NCBI RefSeq assembly: GCF_000423585.1
Contig: NZ_AUIG01000011.1
Location: 1 to 64,000 of the forward strand
DNA: 64,000 nt
From: Salinimicrobium xinjiangense DSM 19287
Lineage (GTDB): Bacteria > Bacteroidota > Bacteroidia > Flavobacteriales > Flavobacteriaceae
Direction: 5' to 3'
This document shows positions 35,596 to 44,740 of the stretch, in pieces. The notes under the pieces are model-generated. The model had not been told where the DNA came from. It made no database searches and was given only the letters and a program-made list of their open reading frames with translations. The stretch's first letter is position 1, and each line of letters starts with the position of its first letter. A program made the translations under genes and the position numbers.

Positions 35596-35711
35596 CTGTG
35601 TGTCATTTCCCCATTAATAGTGACGTTCCCAGCCGCAAGAGCTAAATTCATCACAATTTAAGAATAAATAAACAGTGAAAAGGGATGAGGCACAACAGCT
35701 TCAAAAAAGCA

Positions 35712-35740
35712 AAATCCCGAAGGTTTTGCCTTCGGGATTT
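35712..35740 (-). terminator. Terminator of the polyamine operon
   Basis: AAATCCCGAAGG-TTTTG-CCTTCGGGATTT forms a 12-bp stem 29 bp past the stop of the deoxyhypusine-synthase-like gene on the minus strand. Confidence 0.8.
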
Positions 35741-35768
35741 GTTCATTTATTTTATATCTGGTATAGAT

Positions 35769-36740
35769 CTACATACCAAGTATGTACGCAAATACCAATG
35801 GCGCAACTATTGTTGCATCACTTTCAATGACAAATTTAGGTCCGTCCTTATCCAGTTTCCCCCAGGTGATCTTTTCGTTTGGAACGGCACCGGAATAACT
35901 TCCATAACTGGTTGTAGAATCTGAGATCTGGCAGAAGTAACTCCAGAACGGAATTTCATGCATCTCCATATCCTGATATAACATAGGAACAACACAAATC
36001 GGGAAATCCCCGGCTATACCTCCACCGATCTGGAAGAATCCCACACCAATGTCGGTATGTTTCATATACCAGTCGGCCAGGAAGCCCATGTATTCAATTC
36101 CGGATTTCATGGTGCTCGCCTTTAGCTCGCCTTTCATTACATAAGAGGCAAAGATGTTCCCCATGGTACTGTCTTCCCAACCCGGAACCACCATTGGCAG
36201 ATTTTTCTCAGCGGCGGCATACAGCCACGAATCCTTTATGTCGATCTCGTAATATTCCTCCATTACTCCGCTAAGCAAGAGCTTGTACATGAACTCATGC
36301 GGAAAATATCTCTCGCCTGAAGCTTCAGCATCTTTCCAGATCTTTACAATATGTTTCTGAATTCTTCGGAAAGCCTCTTCTTCAGGAATAGCGGTATCGG
36401 TAACACGGTTCAAACCGCGTTCAAGAAGATCCCATTCGTCCTGCGGGGTAAGATCGCGGTAGTGCGGCAATCTCTCGTAGTGGGTGTGAGCAACGAGGTT
36501 CATCACATCTTCCTCGAGGTTAGCACCTGTACAGGAAATGAAATGCACCTTGTCCTGGCGTATCATTTCAGCAAAACTTTTACCTATTTCGGCTGTGCTC
36601 ATAGCTCCTGCCATGGTAACCATCATCTTGTTACCCTTATCCAGTTGCTCCCGATAGCCTTTTGCGGCTTCCACAAGGGCTGCAGCATTAAAATGTTTAA
36701 AATGTCGTTCGAGGAATTCTGTTATCGCTCCTTTACTCAT
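35769..36740 (-). CDS. Deoxyhypusine-synthase-like protein
   Basis: 323 aa. NAD-binding features (TMAGAMSTAEIGKS, SCTGANLEED), GGGIAGDFPICVVPM, and the catalytic-lysine block ITWGKLDKDGPKFVIESDAT match deoxyhypusine synthase; the WGK lysine that forms the enzyme-imine intermediate is present. Bacteria lack eIF5A, so the acceptor is probably a free amine and the product a polyamine such as spermidine or homospermidine. Its start overlaps the agmatinase end by 8 nt (ATGAGTAA), and it is the last gene of the arginine decarboxylase-agmatinase operon. Confidence 0.88.
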   Translation of the reverse strand: MSKGAITEFLERHFKHFNAAALVEAAKGYREQLDKGNKMMVTMAGAMSTAEIGKSFAEMIRQDKVHFISCTGANLEEDVMNLVAHTHYERLPHYRDLTPQDEWDLLERGLNRVTDTAIPEEEAFRRIQKHIVKIWKDAEASGERYFPHEFMYKLLLSGVMEEYYEIDIKDSWLYAAAEKNLPMVVPGWEDSTMGNIFASYVMKGELKASTMKSGIEYMGFLADWYMKHTDIGVGFFQIGGGIAGDFPICVVPMLYQDMEMHEIPFWSYFCQISDSTTSYGSYSGAVPNEKITWGKLDKDGPKFVIESDATIVAPLVFAYILGM

Positions 36741-37611
36741 CGTCTTCGTCTTCTTCGTTTCTATTTAAATATCTGAATTTATAACTCAACATCTTGTAAT
36801 ACAGCTTAGCCGCCAAAAAGTCCGAAGACTTTTCATTTTCATTTGGATTAAGCTCTACGATGTCAAAACCCACTACATTCTTCTTCTTGAACATCAACTT
36901 TAGGAATTCCAGGGTTTCATACCAGAAAATTCCACCCGGCTCGGGCGTCCCTGTAGATGGCATGATGGAAGGATCAAAGGCGTCAAGGTCGATGGTAATG
37001 AAAACATTTGGAGTCATTTGTCCAATGGCGTCATCCATCCAGTCCTCATAAAGATCATGCGCCCAGTAAACCTGATTCTCATCCATGTGGTCCAGTTCGG
37101 AAATGTCCATAGAGCGTATTCCTACCTGGATAAGGTTTGTTTTTTTACTGGCCTCATGCACTGCACAGGCATGGTTGCAGGTAGTGCCTTCGTATTCCGG
37201 ACGCAGATCTGCATGCGCATCGATCTGCACTACGGTAAGGTCTTCAAAGCTTTCATTAAAAGCACGGATAGTTCCAATGGAAATGGAATGCTCGCCGCCA
37301 AAAATCGTAACGAATTTTTCCTGCTTGATGTAGTTTTTTACGGTCTTGTGAACCGCTTCCACCATTTTCTCCGGAGAGGAATTTTCGGTCACCGGCGGAG
37401 CCAGATAAACTCCTTTTTTGTAGACTTCTGTACGGGTCTCGATATCAAAAAGCTCCATATTTTCTGAAGCTTCCAGAAAAGCGTCGGGACCTTTATCGGC
37501 ACCCTTACCCCATGTACTCGTTCCGTCATAGGGAACCGGGATCAAAACTACTTTTGCGTCATCTAAACGTGCATACTTGTCCGGGATGCCGGCATAATTC
37601 TTTTTACTCAT
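36733..37611 (-). CDS. speB: Agmatinase (arginase/ureohydrolase family)
   Basis: 292 aa. Binuclear manganese ligands are in GGEHSISIGT, QIDAHADLRPEYEG and TIDLDAFDPS; the substrate loop is MPSTGTPEPGG. It should convert agmatine to putrescine and urea in the cytoplasm. It lies 66 bp after arginine decarboxylase and overlaps the deoxyhypusine-synthase-like gene. The C-terminus ends in an acidic NEEDEDDE tail. Arginase or other guanidino substrates are conceivable, but the neighbour makes agmatine the clear candidate. Confidence 0.88.
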   Translation of the reverse strand: MSKKNYAGIPDKYARLDDAKVVLIPVPYDGTSTWGKGADKGPDAFLEASENMELFDIETRTEVYKKGVYLAPPVTENSSPEKMVEAVHKTVKNYIKQEKFVTIFGGEHSISIGTIRAFNESFEDLTVVQIDAHADLRPEYEGTTCNHACAVHEASKKTNLIQVGIRSMDISELDHMDENQVYWAHDLYEDWMDDAIGQMTPNVFITIDLDAFDPSIMPSTGTPEPGGIFWYETLEFLKLMFKKKNVVGFDIVELNPNENEKSSDFLAAKLYYKMLSYKFRYLNRNEEDEDDE

Positions 37612-37677
37612 TTTATTAGCGATTGTTGTGTTCTAATTGCTTCAATTATATATAATTAAAAATATAAAAATTCCAGA

Positions 37678-39075
37678 CTATTTCTCGTATCCGAGAATTC
37701 TTAGGAAATCCTGAGGCTCCTGCTGATCGCTGAATAAGGTAGTTTCAAGTTTTCCGTCTTTATCTCTGTTAATCAAGATCTGTTTGGGCTGCGGGATAAG
37801 ACAGTGTTGTAATCCGCCAAATCCACCAATGGTATCCTGATAGGCACCTGTATTAAAGAACCCGATATACAGCGGTTTATCCCGTTTATATTTTGGCAAA
37901 TATATGGCGTTGGTATTTTGTTCGGAGTTGTAGTAATCATCGCTGTCACAGGTTAATCCTCCCAGTAACACCCGCTCATATTCGTCATTCCATCTGTTCA
38001 CCGCGAGCATCACAAATTTCTTGCTTATCGCCCAGGTGTCGGGTAGGGTAGTAATAAAGGAAGAGTTGATCATATTCCATTTCTCCCTGTCATTTTGCTG
38101 CTTTTGGTAAAGGATCTCATAGATCGCTCCGCCACTTTCTCCTACAGTAAAGGAGCCGAATTCTGTAAATATATGCGGCGGCTCAACTTCAGCCTCGTCA
38201 CAGGCAATCTTGATCTGGTTCACGATCTCTTCCACCATATACTGGTAATCATATTCAAAGTGAAGAGAATTTTTTACCGGAAAACCACCTCCAATGTTAA
38301 GGCTGTCAAGGGAAGGACAAATGCGCTTCAGGTTGATGTAAACTCTAAGACATTTCAGCAATTCATTCCAGTAATAGGCAGTATCTCTGATTCCGGTATT
38401 AATGAAGAAATGCAGCATCTTCAGCTCCACCTGTTCATTATCCCTGATCTGCTTATTAAAGAATGGAACAATGTTCTTATATCCAATCCCCAGTCGGGAA
38501 GTATAGAATTCAAATTTTGGCTCCTCTTCCGAAGCAATTCTTATCCCTATTTTATATTTACCGTCAATAGCTTCAGAAAGCAGGTCAATCTCCTCATAAT
38601 TATCTATGATCGGGATACAATTGTGGTGACCATTATTTATGAGATTGGCAATATTGGTGATATAGCCGTTCCTCTTAAAACCATTACAGATCACATACGT
38701 ATCATTGGTGATCTTTCCGTGCTTCTTCAGGTTCTCCACGATATTGATATCTACGGAAGCCGAAGTTTCAATATGTATATCATTCTTTAAAGCCTCATTT
38801 AGCACATGTTCGAAATGGGAACTTTTAGTGCAGTAGCAGTAGTTATAAGTACCTGGATAATCATGCTTTTTTAAAGCATCGGCAAACCATTTTTTGGCCT
38901 TGTTGATATTTTCTGAAATCTTGGGGAGATATGTGAACTTAAGCGGTGCTCCATATTCTCTCACAAGTTCCATCAGGTCAATTCCGTGGAAACGCAGTTC
39001 ACCATCTTCTACCGTAAATTCTTCCTGGGGGAAATAATAAGTCTGGTCGATTAAATCGCTATACTTCGTATTCAA
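37678..39075 (-). CDS. speA: Biosynthetic arginine decarboxylase (PLP fold III)
   Basis: 465 aa, alanine-racemase/ODC fold. The PLP lysine is in YNYCYCTKSSHFEHV, with a glycine-rich phosphate site SLNIGGGFPVKNS and a C-terminal dimer-interface Cys region GGLTCDSDDYY. It is shorter than E. coli SpeA (about 650 aa), as is usual in Bacteroidetes. It makes agmatine for the agmatinase encoded next. It is the first gene of a three-gene polyamine operon. Confidence 0.85.
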   Translation of the reverse strand: MNTKYSDLIDQTYYFPQEEFTVEDGELRFHGIDLMELVREYGAPLKFTYLPKISENINKAKKWFADALKKHDYPGTYNYCYCTKSSHFEHVLNEALKNDIHIETSASVDINIVENLKKHGKITNDTYVICNGFKRNGYITNIANLINNGHHNCIPIIDNYEEIDLLSEAIDGKYKIGIRIASEEEPKFEFYTSRLGIGYKNIVPFFNKQIRDNEQVELKMLHFFINTGIRDTAYYWNELLKCLRVYINLKRICPSLDSLNIGGGFPVKNSLHFEYDYQYMVEEIVNQIKIACDEAEVEPPHIFTEFGSFTVGESGGAIYEILYQKQQNDREKWNMINSSFITTLPDTWAISKKFVMLAVNRWNDEYERVLLGGLTCDSDDYYNSEQNTNAIYLPKYKRDKPLYIGFFNTGAYQDTIGGFGGLQHCLIPQPKQILINRDKDGKLETTLFSDQQEPQDFLRILGYEK

Positions 39076-39256
39076 TTTTTACGTAATAAGGTTTAAAATT
39101 AAAAAGTAGAAATTATAAGCCAATGCTGAAAAAATAAGGTGATAAAAGTTTGTTAAGGCTACAGGTGCCGGGGAAGGAGTATTCTAAAAACCAATCGGAT
39201 AACGCCCGAGGTGTTTCTTTCATCATTTTAGCTTAGCAAAAGCAAATGTATTAAAA

Positions 39257-39308
39257 AACCAGAAAGTTGCAGGACTTTTTTAATATCTCCAGTCACAACT
39301 TTCCGGTT
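39257..39308. other. Long inverted repeat between rluB and speA
   Basis: AACCAGAAAGTTG and CAACTTTCCGGTT pair at 12 of 13 positions around a 26-nt loop. The element lies 28 bp downstream of the rluB stop (minus strand). It may end rluB transcription, but there is no clean T run, so the role is uncertain. Confidence 0.4.
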
Positions 39309-39336
39309 CGGATTTTCTTCCATTTTCTGAACAAAA

Positions 39337-40242
39337 TCAGATGTTGGTAAGGTTGATCACCTCCTGCTGACTCAGCACCCTCCAGTGACCGCGGGTGAGG
39401 TCTTTTTTGGTGAGCCCTCCATAAACTACACGATCCAGCTTCACGATTTCATAGCCGAGGCTTTTGAAGATCCGTTGCACAATATGAGGTTTTGTACTCT
39501 TTATTTCAAGACCTACCTCCTTTTTTGGCTTGTTCTCAACATAACTTACCTCAGTCACCTTTGCCGTCCCATCTTCCAGGTTAACACCTTCTTTTATCTT
39601 CTGAAGATCATCGTAGGCAAGATCCTTATCAAGTTCAAGATGATAGATCTGCCTGATACCGTTCTTCGGGTTAGCCAGATTCTTTGCCAGTGCACCGTCA
39701 TTGGTGAACAGCAATAAACCCGTGGCCTGGGTATCCAGCTTGCCAACGGGTGTGAGTTTGGATTTGGACGCATTGGCAACAAGATCCATTACGGTGCGGT
39801 TCTTTTTCTCCAAACTACCGGTTACATAAAAACCTTTGGGTTTGTTTAAAAGAATATATTCCGGTTTTTCGGGATTGATGCGGCGGCCGTCAAACTTCAC
39901 TTCATCTTTCAGCTGCACTTTGTGCCCCATTTCGGTCACCACCTGTCCGTTCACTGTAATATTACCCGCAGCAATATAGATATCTGCATCTCTCCTGGAG
40001 CAAACTCCGGAGTTAGCAATATATTTATTCAGTCTTATTCCTTCACTTTTCCCGGCTCCTCCCTGCTTCTTTTTAAGCGGAGCATTGCCCCGGGACATAT
40101 TTTTTGGATCCTTTTCATTCTGGTTCACCGGCGCATTTCCGCGGGCATAGGATTTGGAGCGCTCTCCGTCTCCCTGTCTTCCCGATGATTTTCCGGAAGA
40201 ACGGTCTCCCCTGCTTCCGGCCGACCTGTCATTTCTACTCAT
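39337..40242 (-). CDS. rluB: rRNA pseudouridine synthase, RluB/RsuA family
   Basis: 301 aa. The first 65 residues are a low-complexity Ser/Arg/Gly-rich tail with a repeated RGNAP motif. An S4 RNA-binding domain follows (IRLNKYIANSGVCSRRDADIYIAAG), then the pseudouridine synthase domain with the catalytic Asp in VGKLDTQATGLLLFTNDG. It should modify 23S rRNA (RluB) or a related site. Its position next to the UbiA-mevalonate genes is a conserved flavobacterial order as far as I recall, but the 466-bp repeat-rich spacer argues for separate transcription. Confidence 0.88.
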   Translation of the reverse strand: MSRNDRSAGSRGDRSSGKSSGRQGDGERSKSYARGNAPVNQNEKDPKNMSRGNAPLKKKQGGAGKSEGIRLNKYIANSGVCSRRDADIYIAAGNITVNGQVVTEMGHKVQLKDEVKFDGRRINPEKPEYILLNKPKGFYVTGSLEKKNRTVMDLVANASKSKLTPVGKLDTQATGLLLFTNDGALAKNLANPKNGIRQIYHLELDKDLAYDDLQKIKEGVNLEDGTAKVTEVSYVENKPKKEVGLEIKSTKPHIVQRIFKSLGYEIVKLDRVVYGGLTKKDLTRGHWRVLSQQEVINLTNI

Positions 40243-40708
40243 ATTAAATTATATTTTGTACAAAGATAGTGGTTTGTTTAATAAAAGATTTGAAGATGTA
40301 AGGATTTGAAAAATTGAAGATAAAGGAAATTAATTTCCAAATCACAAGCACCAAATTCCAAAATGGTTAATTAGAGAACAATTAATTGGTGATTGGTGCT
40401 CTGCGAAGATCAGCGGAATCTGCGGGAAATAGTAAATTCCAAATTACAAGCACCAATTTCCAAAATGGTTAATTAGAGAGCAGTTAATTGGTGATTGGTT
40501 TCTGCGAGGATCAGCGTGATCTGCGGGAAACTTTTTCAATTAACAGTGATCAAGTAACAATGAACAGGATTTCTTTACGCTCTTAGCGTAAGTCTTTGCA
40601 ATCTCTGCGTGAAATCTTTTGCGATTTTAAATTGAAATATCTTCCTGCCGAAGCTTCAGGTCATGTCACCATGAGGCCATTATACAATATTCGATATAAA
40701 ATATTCAA
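40243..40708. repeat. Intergenic repeat mosaic containing a tandem pair of about 98-bp units
   Basis: No gene. Two tandem units (40332-40430 and 40434-40530) each run through CAAGCACCAA, CCAAAATGGTTAATTAGAGA, TTAATTGGTGATTGG and TCTGCGGGAAA. Flanking modules include GATTTGAAGATG...GGATTTGAAA (40288-40308), a CTTTACGCTCTTAGCG stretch (40572-40587), and ATATAAAATATTCAATT (40695-40711). The same modules recur in another order at 55.8-56.3 kb. Confidence 0.8.
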
Positions 40709-41614
40709 TTAAAACACTCTACTTAAAAGCGCATCCACATCGATCAGCAGAATACTGAAAACCCCGGCAACAATAATGAACTTTAGTAGATTATGCAGAA
40801 GCAGATACTGCCATTTGGCTTTGCTGAAGTAAAGGATCAAAAGGAACAGAAACAGTAAACCCACGGCTCCGTAGAAGAAGTAGTACATCTTCCCGATCTC
40901 AAACTTAAAGATCAAAAAATAAACCGGGATCATGGAAAGAAAAGTCAATACAGTGAGCAGGATTTTGCTCAGGTTTTCCCCGTAGACAATGGGGATGGTT
41001 CGGTACCCCTGAATAAGATCACCTTTCATGTTCTCCAGGTCTTTCACCAGCTCCCTCATTAGAATAATGAGATAAAGGAAAGCAGCATGCACAAGTATGA
41101 CCGTATCGAAATTTTTGTAGTACAAGAAGACCGCAAAGAATGGGGTTATGGTAATGACCGATGCCATTAAATTGTTCAGAAAAAGGATCTTTTTGAATCG
41201 GTGGGAATAGAACCAGATCACGAAGATATATACAGCAAAGAAAGATACAGCTCTAAACGAGAGATAACTTGCAAAGAAGATCCCTGCAAGATTCAGAATA
41301 AAATAAACCGAAAGCTTTGTCCGCTGACTTACAAAACGATCCAGCATGGTCTTCTGCGGCCGATTAATAAGATCTTTTTCGCTGTCGTAAAAGTTGTTGA
41401 TGATATAACCCGCAGCCACAATAGAGGCGGTTGCCAGCACCATAAAGAACAAATTGGGATCAAACAGCACCTGCCCCATTGGATGATCGGGAGCAAGGAT
41501 AAAAATAGAGGTCAGGTATTGGGCGATGACCAGCACCAGGATGTTATAACCTCTGATAACCGAAATAAAGCTGAGAATCTTTAGCAGAAGCCGCTTCTTT
41601 GAAATAGAGGTCAT
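40709..41614 (-). CDS. UbiA-family prenyltransferase (geranylgeranylglycerol-phosphate geranylgeranyltransferase-like)
   Basis: 301 aa with eight to nine membrane helices. The two Asp-rich prenyl-diphosphate sites are NNFYDSEKD and DLENMKGD. Bacteroidetes homologues in this context are annotated as geranylgeranylglycerol-phosphate synthases or related prenyltransferases; the actual acceptor is unproven. It begins 9 bp after the mevalonate kinase gene, so isoprenoid supply and use are encoded in one unit. Confidence 0.8.
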   Translation of the reverse strand: MTSISKKRLLLKILSFISVIRGYNILVLVIAQYLTSIFILAPDHPMGQVLFDPNLFFMVLATASIVAAGYIINNFYDSEKDLINRPQKTMLDRFVSQRTKLSVYFILNLAGIFFASYLSFRAVSFFAVYIFVIWFYSHRFKKILFLNNLMASVITITPFFAVFLYYKNFDTVILVHAAFLYLIILMRELVKDLENMKGDLIQGYRTIPIVYGENLSKILLTVLTFLSMIPVYFLIFKFEIGKMYYFFYGAVGLLFLFLLILYFSKAKWQYLLLHNLLKFIIVAGVFSILLIDVDALLSRVF

Positions 41615-41623
41615 TGTGGGATC

Positions 41624-42562
41624 TTAGAAGTTGTAGACTACTTCCAGGCGATAATCCTTCAATGCTTTTCTGGCTTTTTCAATATCTTCTGTGAATCCAA
41701 GAATATAACCTCCACCCCCGGAGCCGCAAAGCTTGAGGTAGTAGTCGTTGGTTTCAATTCCGTTTTTCCAAAGCTTGTGGAATTGTGCAGGGATCATCGG
41801 TTTGAAGTTATCCAGCACCACATGCGAAAGCTTCTTAATATTTCCAAATAGGGATTTTACATCACCTTTTAAGAAATCATCTACACAGGCATCGGTATGT
41901 TTTACAAACTGATCTTTCAGCATTTTCCTGAAAGGCTCCTGTTTCATGTTCTCCATGAAAATATTTACCATGGGAGCAGTTTCCCCAACAGAGCCACTAT
42001 CAAGTAAGAACACAGCGCCTTTCCCGTTCACAGTTTGTGACGGAATGCCCGCAGGCTCAATATTGTCTTTAGAATTAATGAGGATCGGAATGCTTAAATA
42101 GGAGTTCAAAGGATCCAGCCCTGAAGATTTTCCGTGGAAAAAAGATTCCATTTCTCCAAAGATCTTTTTCAGCTTCAGTAATTTTTCGCGGGTAAGATTT
42201 TCTAAAACAGTTATCTTTTCAATTGCATATTCGTCATAGATAGCAGCCACTAAAGCACCGCTACTTCCCACTCCGTATCCCTGCGGAATACTGGAATCGA
42301 AGTACATCCCTTTTTCAATATCTGCTTTAAGGTCCTCAAGATCGAATTGAACAAGTTCCGGTTTTTCCTGCTGAAGATTCTCAAGATAATCTGCAAACCT
42401 TTTAAGGCTCCTGTTGGATTTTTGTGCATCTTCAGACGGATCTTCATCCACTTTCAATGCCCCGTTATAAAAATTATAGGGAATAGATAAACCTTTGGAA
42501 TCTTTGATGATCCCATATTCTCCGAAGAGTAATATTTTAGAATAAAATAAAGGTCCTTTCAT
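41624..42562 (-). CDS. Mevalonate kinase-like GHMP kinase
   Basis: 312 aa from the ATG at 42562 (MKGPLFYSKILLFGEYGIIK), chosen over a Met ten codons upstream because the conserved N-terminus begins here. The ATP loop is PQGYGVGSSGALVAAIYDEY, and the late LCGSGGGGYILG motif is the third GHMP signature. With the diphosphomevalonate decarboxylase gene upstream, phosphorylation of mevalonate is the likely role. Phosphomevalonate kinase is the alternative. Confidence 0.82.
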   Translation of the reverse strand: MKGPLFYSKILLFGEYGIIKDSKGLSIPYNFYNGALKVDEDPSEDAQKSNRSLKRFADYLENLQQEKPELVQFDLEDLKADIEKGMYFDSSIPQGYGVGSSGALVAAIYDEYAIEKITVLENLTREKLLKLKKIFGEMESFFHGKSSGLDPLNSYLSIPILINSKDNIEPAGIPSQTVNGKGAVFLLDSGSVGETAPMVNIFMENMKQEPFRKMLKDQFVKHTDACVDDFLKGDVKSLFGNIKKLSHVVLDNFKPMIPAQFHKLWKNGIETNDYYLKLCGSGGGGYILGFTEDIEKARKALKDYRLEVVYNF

Positions 42563-42799
42563 ACTATATCTCTTTTGGGGCAGGGATTTCAAAAATTAAA
42601 AAAAGCTCCCTATTGTAAACTAATCAAAGTTAGCAAAACTAATTAACATCCTGCATTCAACATCCTTTCAGCCACATGATTATGATCAGATTATGATAAA
42701 ATCTTGTTAAGACATTTTTCGTTCCTACTGAAAGGGGCAAATATACAGCTTAAAATTGACGTGCAATGTTACTGATTATTAGAAATGTATAACCAAATT

Positions 42800-43885
42800 T
42801 CACGCCAATTTCTTCGCTCCGCTGCCCACTCTGTCGGTAATATACTGGCCATTCTGGCAGTACTGCTTAAGCTCATTTTCTATGAACTGGAGCGTCTTTT
42901 CTTCCTCCTTTTCCGGAAACAGCAGATGCACGTTGGCACCGGCATCCAGGGTAAAACACAGATGCAGCCCGGTTTCTTCACGGAATTTAAAAACCTTATT
43001 AATGATGGCCAGCGTATTCGGCTTCATTAAAATAAAGTATGGCTGACTCGTCATCATCATGGCGTGCAGGGTTAAAGCTTCACTTTCCACTACTTTAATA
43101 AATTCATCCAGATCTCCGCTGCGGAAGATCTTTTTTAGCTTGTCCAGGTTGTCATGTGCCTGTCGAAAACGCTGTTCGGCGTATGGATGATCATTCATGA
43201 GGTCATGGCCGACAGTACTGCTCACCTGCTTTTCTCCTTTATCGACAAGCAGAATGGTATCCCGGTAATTTTTGAAGTTGTCATGCACCTCATCCCTGAA
43301 CGGCACTCCATAAAGATCACTGCTCCTGTAAATATTATTATGCATCCCCCAGACTACAAGGTCTCCCTCAATACTGCGGCAGGCACTTCCCGATCCCAGC
43401 CTTGCCAAAAATGAGCTTTTCCGGGTGAAATATTCTTCATTCATTTCGGGATTCAGTTGCTTTTCAAGGCTCATAAGGCAAAGTGCCAGCGCACTCATCC
43501 CGCTGGCCGAAGAGGCAATCCCGCTGCTGTGCGGAAAGGAATTGGAAGTTTCAATACTCAGGTCATAATCCCTCAAAAAAGGCAAATACGGATCAATTCT
43601 TTCCAGAAACTTCTGAATTTTTGGTCGGAAGGATTCCTTTTTCTCTCCCTCAAAACTAAGGTCGAAGTGGAAATTATCTGCACGTTGTTGCTTTTTCTTG
43701 AATTTCAATGTGGTCGTAGTCCTGCAGGAATCCAGCGTAAAACTTATGGAAGGATTCGCCGGAATCTGGTTTTCGAGCTTCCCCCAATACTTCACAAGCG
43801 CAATGTTGCTGGGGCTTTGCCAGGTTACTTCCCCCTGCTCTACCTGCGCCGGGTAGGACTTCGGAATAAAATCTTTTTCGGTCAT
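42800..43885 (-). CDS. mvaD: Diphosphomevalonate decarboxylase
   Basis: 361 aa from the ATG at 43885 (MTEKDFIPKSYPAQ); an earlier in-frame Met at 43927 adds an unlikely Cys/Lys-rich leader. It has APSNIALVKYWGK-type SPSNIALVKYWGKLE, SSGIASSASGMSALALCL (GHMP loop), and SGSACRSIEGDLVVWG, all diagnostic of MvaD. It gives isopentenyl diphosphate in the mevalonate pathway. A 237-bp spacer separates it from the mevalonate kinase gene downstream on the same strand. Confidence 0.92.
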   Translation of the reverse strand: MTEKDFIPKSYPAQVEQGEVTWQSPSNIALVKYWGKLENQIPANPSISFTLDSCRTTTTLKFKKKQQRADNFHFDLSFEGEKKESFRPKIQKFLERIDPYLPFLRDYDLSIETSNSFPHSSGIASSASGMSALALCLMSLEKQLNPEMNEEYFTRKSSFLARLGSGSACRSIEGDLVVWGMHNNIYRSSDLYGVPFRDEVHDNFKNYRDTILLVDKGEKQVSSTVGHDLMNDHPYAEQRFRQAHDNLDKLKKIFRSGDLDEFIKVVESEALTLHAMMMTSQPYFILMKPNTLAIINKVFKFREETGLHLCFTLDAGANVHLLFPEKEEEKTLQFIENELKQYCQNGQYITDRVGSGAKKLA

Positions 43886-44128
43886 AGCACAAAGATAGAT
43901 TTTCCTGCAAAAGCCTTGAAACTTCATTGGATATTTATATCACTTCGAAAGAGGGGTTGAAATAAAATTGTCGCCTTTGTGATAGAATATTAGTCAATCT
44001 AAAAGAGATAATAGCTCTTCACCACTCCCGGGTGTTCGAAAAATTTGCTATTTTAATTCTTAGAACAAAATCCTAAAGCAATATTTAAACCCTATAAATG
44101 TTGAAATCATGGATGTTCCTTTGCTAGA

Positions 44129-44266
44129 TATTACGCCTTTTCAGCGCAGGCTATAAGTGAATAAGTGAATGAGTGAAGCCCCGAAGGGGCGCAATATACT
44201 AACGATGGGTGCAGCCCATCGTATAAAAAGCGGAGAATTTTATCAGCCCTGAAAGGGCGTAATATA
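44129..44266. repeat. REP-like block upstream of the Y1 transposase
   Basis: Plus-orientation units AGCCCCGAAGGGGCGCAATATA (44177-44197) and AGCCCTGAAAGGGCGTAATATA (44245-44266) flank a perfect hairpin, ACGATGGG-TGCAG-CCCATCGT (44202-44222). A degenerate inverted unit lies at 44129-44152, and a short tandem run of ATAAGTGA/ATGAGTGA units fills 44152-44176. The remainder of the 43886-44128 spacer shows no feature. The block is the mirror image of the one after the transposase gene. Confidence 0.75.
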
Positions 44267-44272
44267 ATAATC

Positions 44273-44725
44273 ATGGGACAGTCACTCGTAAAGAACTATA
44301 TCCACTTGGTTTTTAGCACCAAGCATCGGCAACCATTGATATACGCACCTGTGGAAGTGGAACTGCACAACTACCTTGGTGGGATTTGCAATCGACTCGA
44401 CTGTCAGGTAATAAAAATTGGAGGCCATTTCGATCATATCCACATACTTTGTATGTTATCAAAAAAATTAGCCCTGATAAAACTAATTGAAGAATTAAAA
44501 TCGCACTCATCAAAATGGATAAAAACCAAAGGCGTGGGATATGAAAAGTTTTACTGGCAAGATGGATACGGAGCCTTCTCGGTAAACCCTTCTGAGGTAG
44601 ATACTGTTACCACTTACATTTCAAAGCAACACGAACATCATCGAAAGAAAACTTTTCAGGATGAATATCGGGATTTTTTGAAAAAATATAATGTTGAATT
44701 TGACGAGCGCTATGTCTGGGATTGA
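44273..44725 (+). CDS. Y1 (HUH) transposase, IS200/IS605 superfamily, REP-associated-like
   Basis: 150 aa. The HUH metal site is HFDHIH (H55, H57). FSTKHRQPLI near the N-terminus and the C-terminal TTYISKQHEHHRKKTFQDEY block contains the likely nucleophilic Tyr. Length and motifs fit single-tyrosine transposases of the IS200/IS605 and RAYT group. No tnpB or other cargo gene is present. Mirror-image REP-like units stand on both sides, as expected for a RAYT and its palindromic substrates. The gene appears intact. Confidence 0.88.
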   Translation: MGQSLVKNYIHLVFSTKHRQPLIYAPVEVELHNYLGGICNRLDCQVIKIGGHFDHIHILCMLSKKLALIKLIEELKSHSSKWIKTKGVGYEKFYWQDGYGAFSVNPSEVDTVTTYISKQHEHHRKKTFQDEYRDFLKKYNVEFDERYVWD

Positions 44726-44740
44726 TATCGAAATAGCGCC

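Noticed and set aside
38095-38790. 231-codon frame opposite the arginine decarboxylase gene
   Set aside because: Lies wholly antisense to a clearly recognised gene and has no motif; it is a shadow frame.
40243-40708. CRISPR array
   Set aside because: The two repeated units are about 98 bp, nearly contiguous and similar throughout; there are no short repeats with unique spacers and no cas genes.
43457-43960. 167-codon frame opposite mvaD
   Set aside because: Antisense shadow of diphosphomevalonate decarboxylase, low-complexity and basic, without family signature.
44273-44725. Complete IS605 element with tnpB
   Set aside because: No TnpB-like gene is adjacent; the next gene is an SDR.
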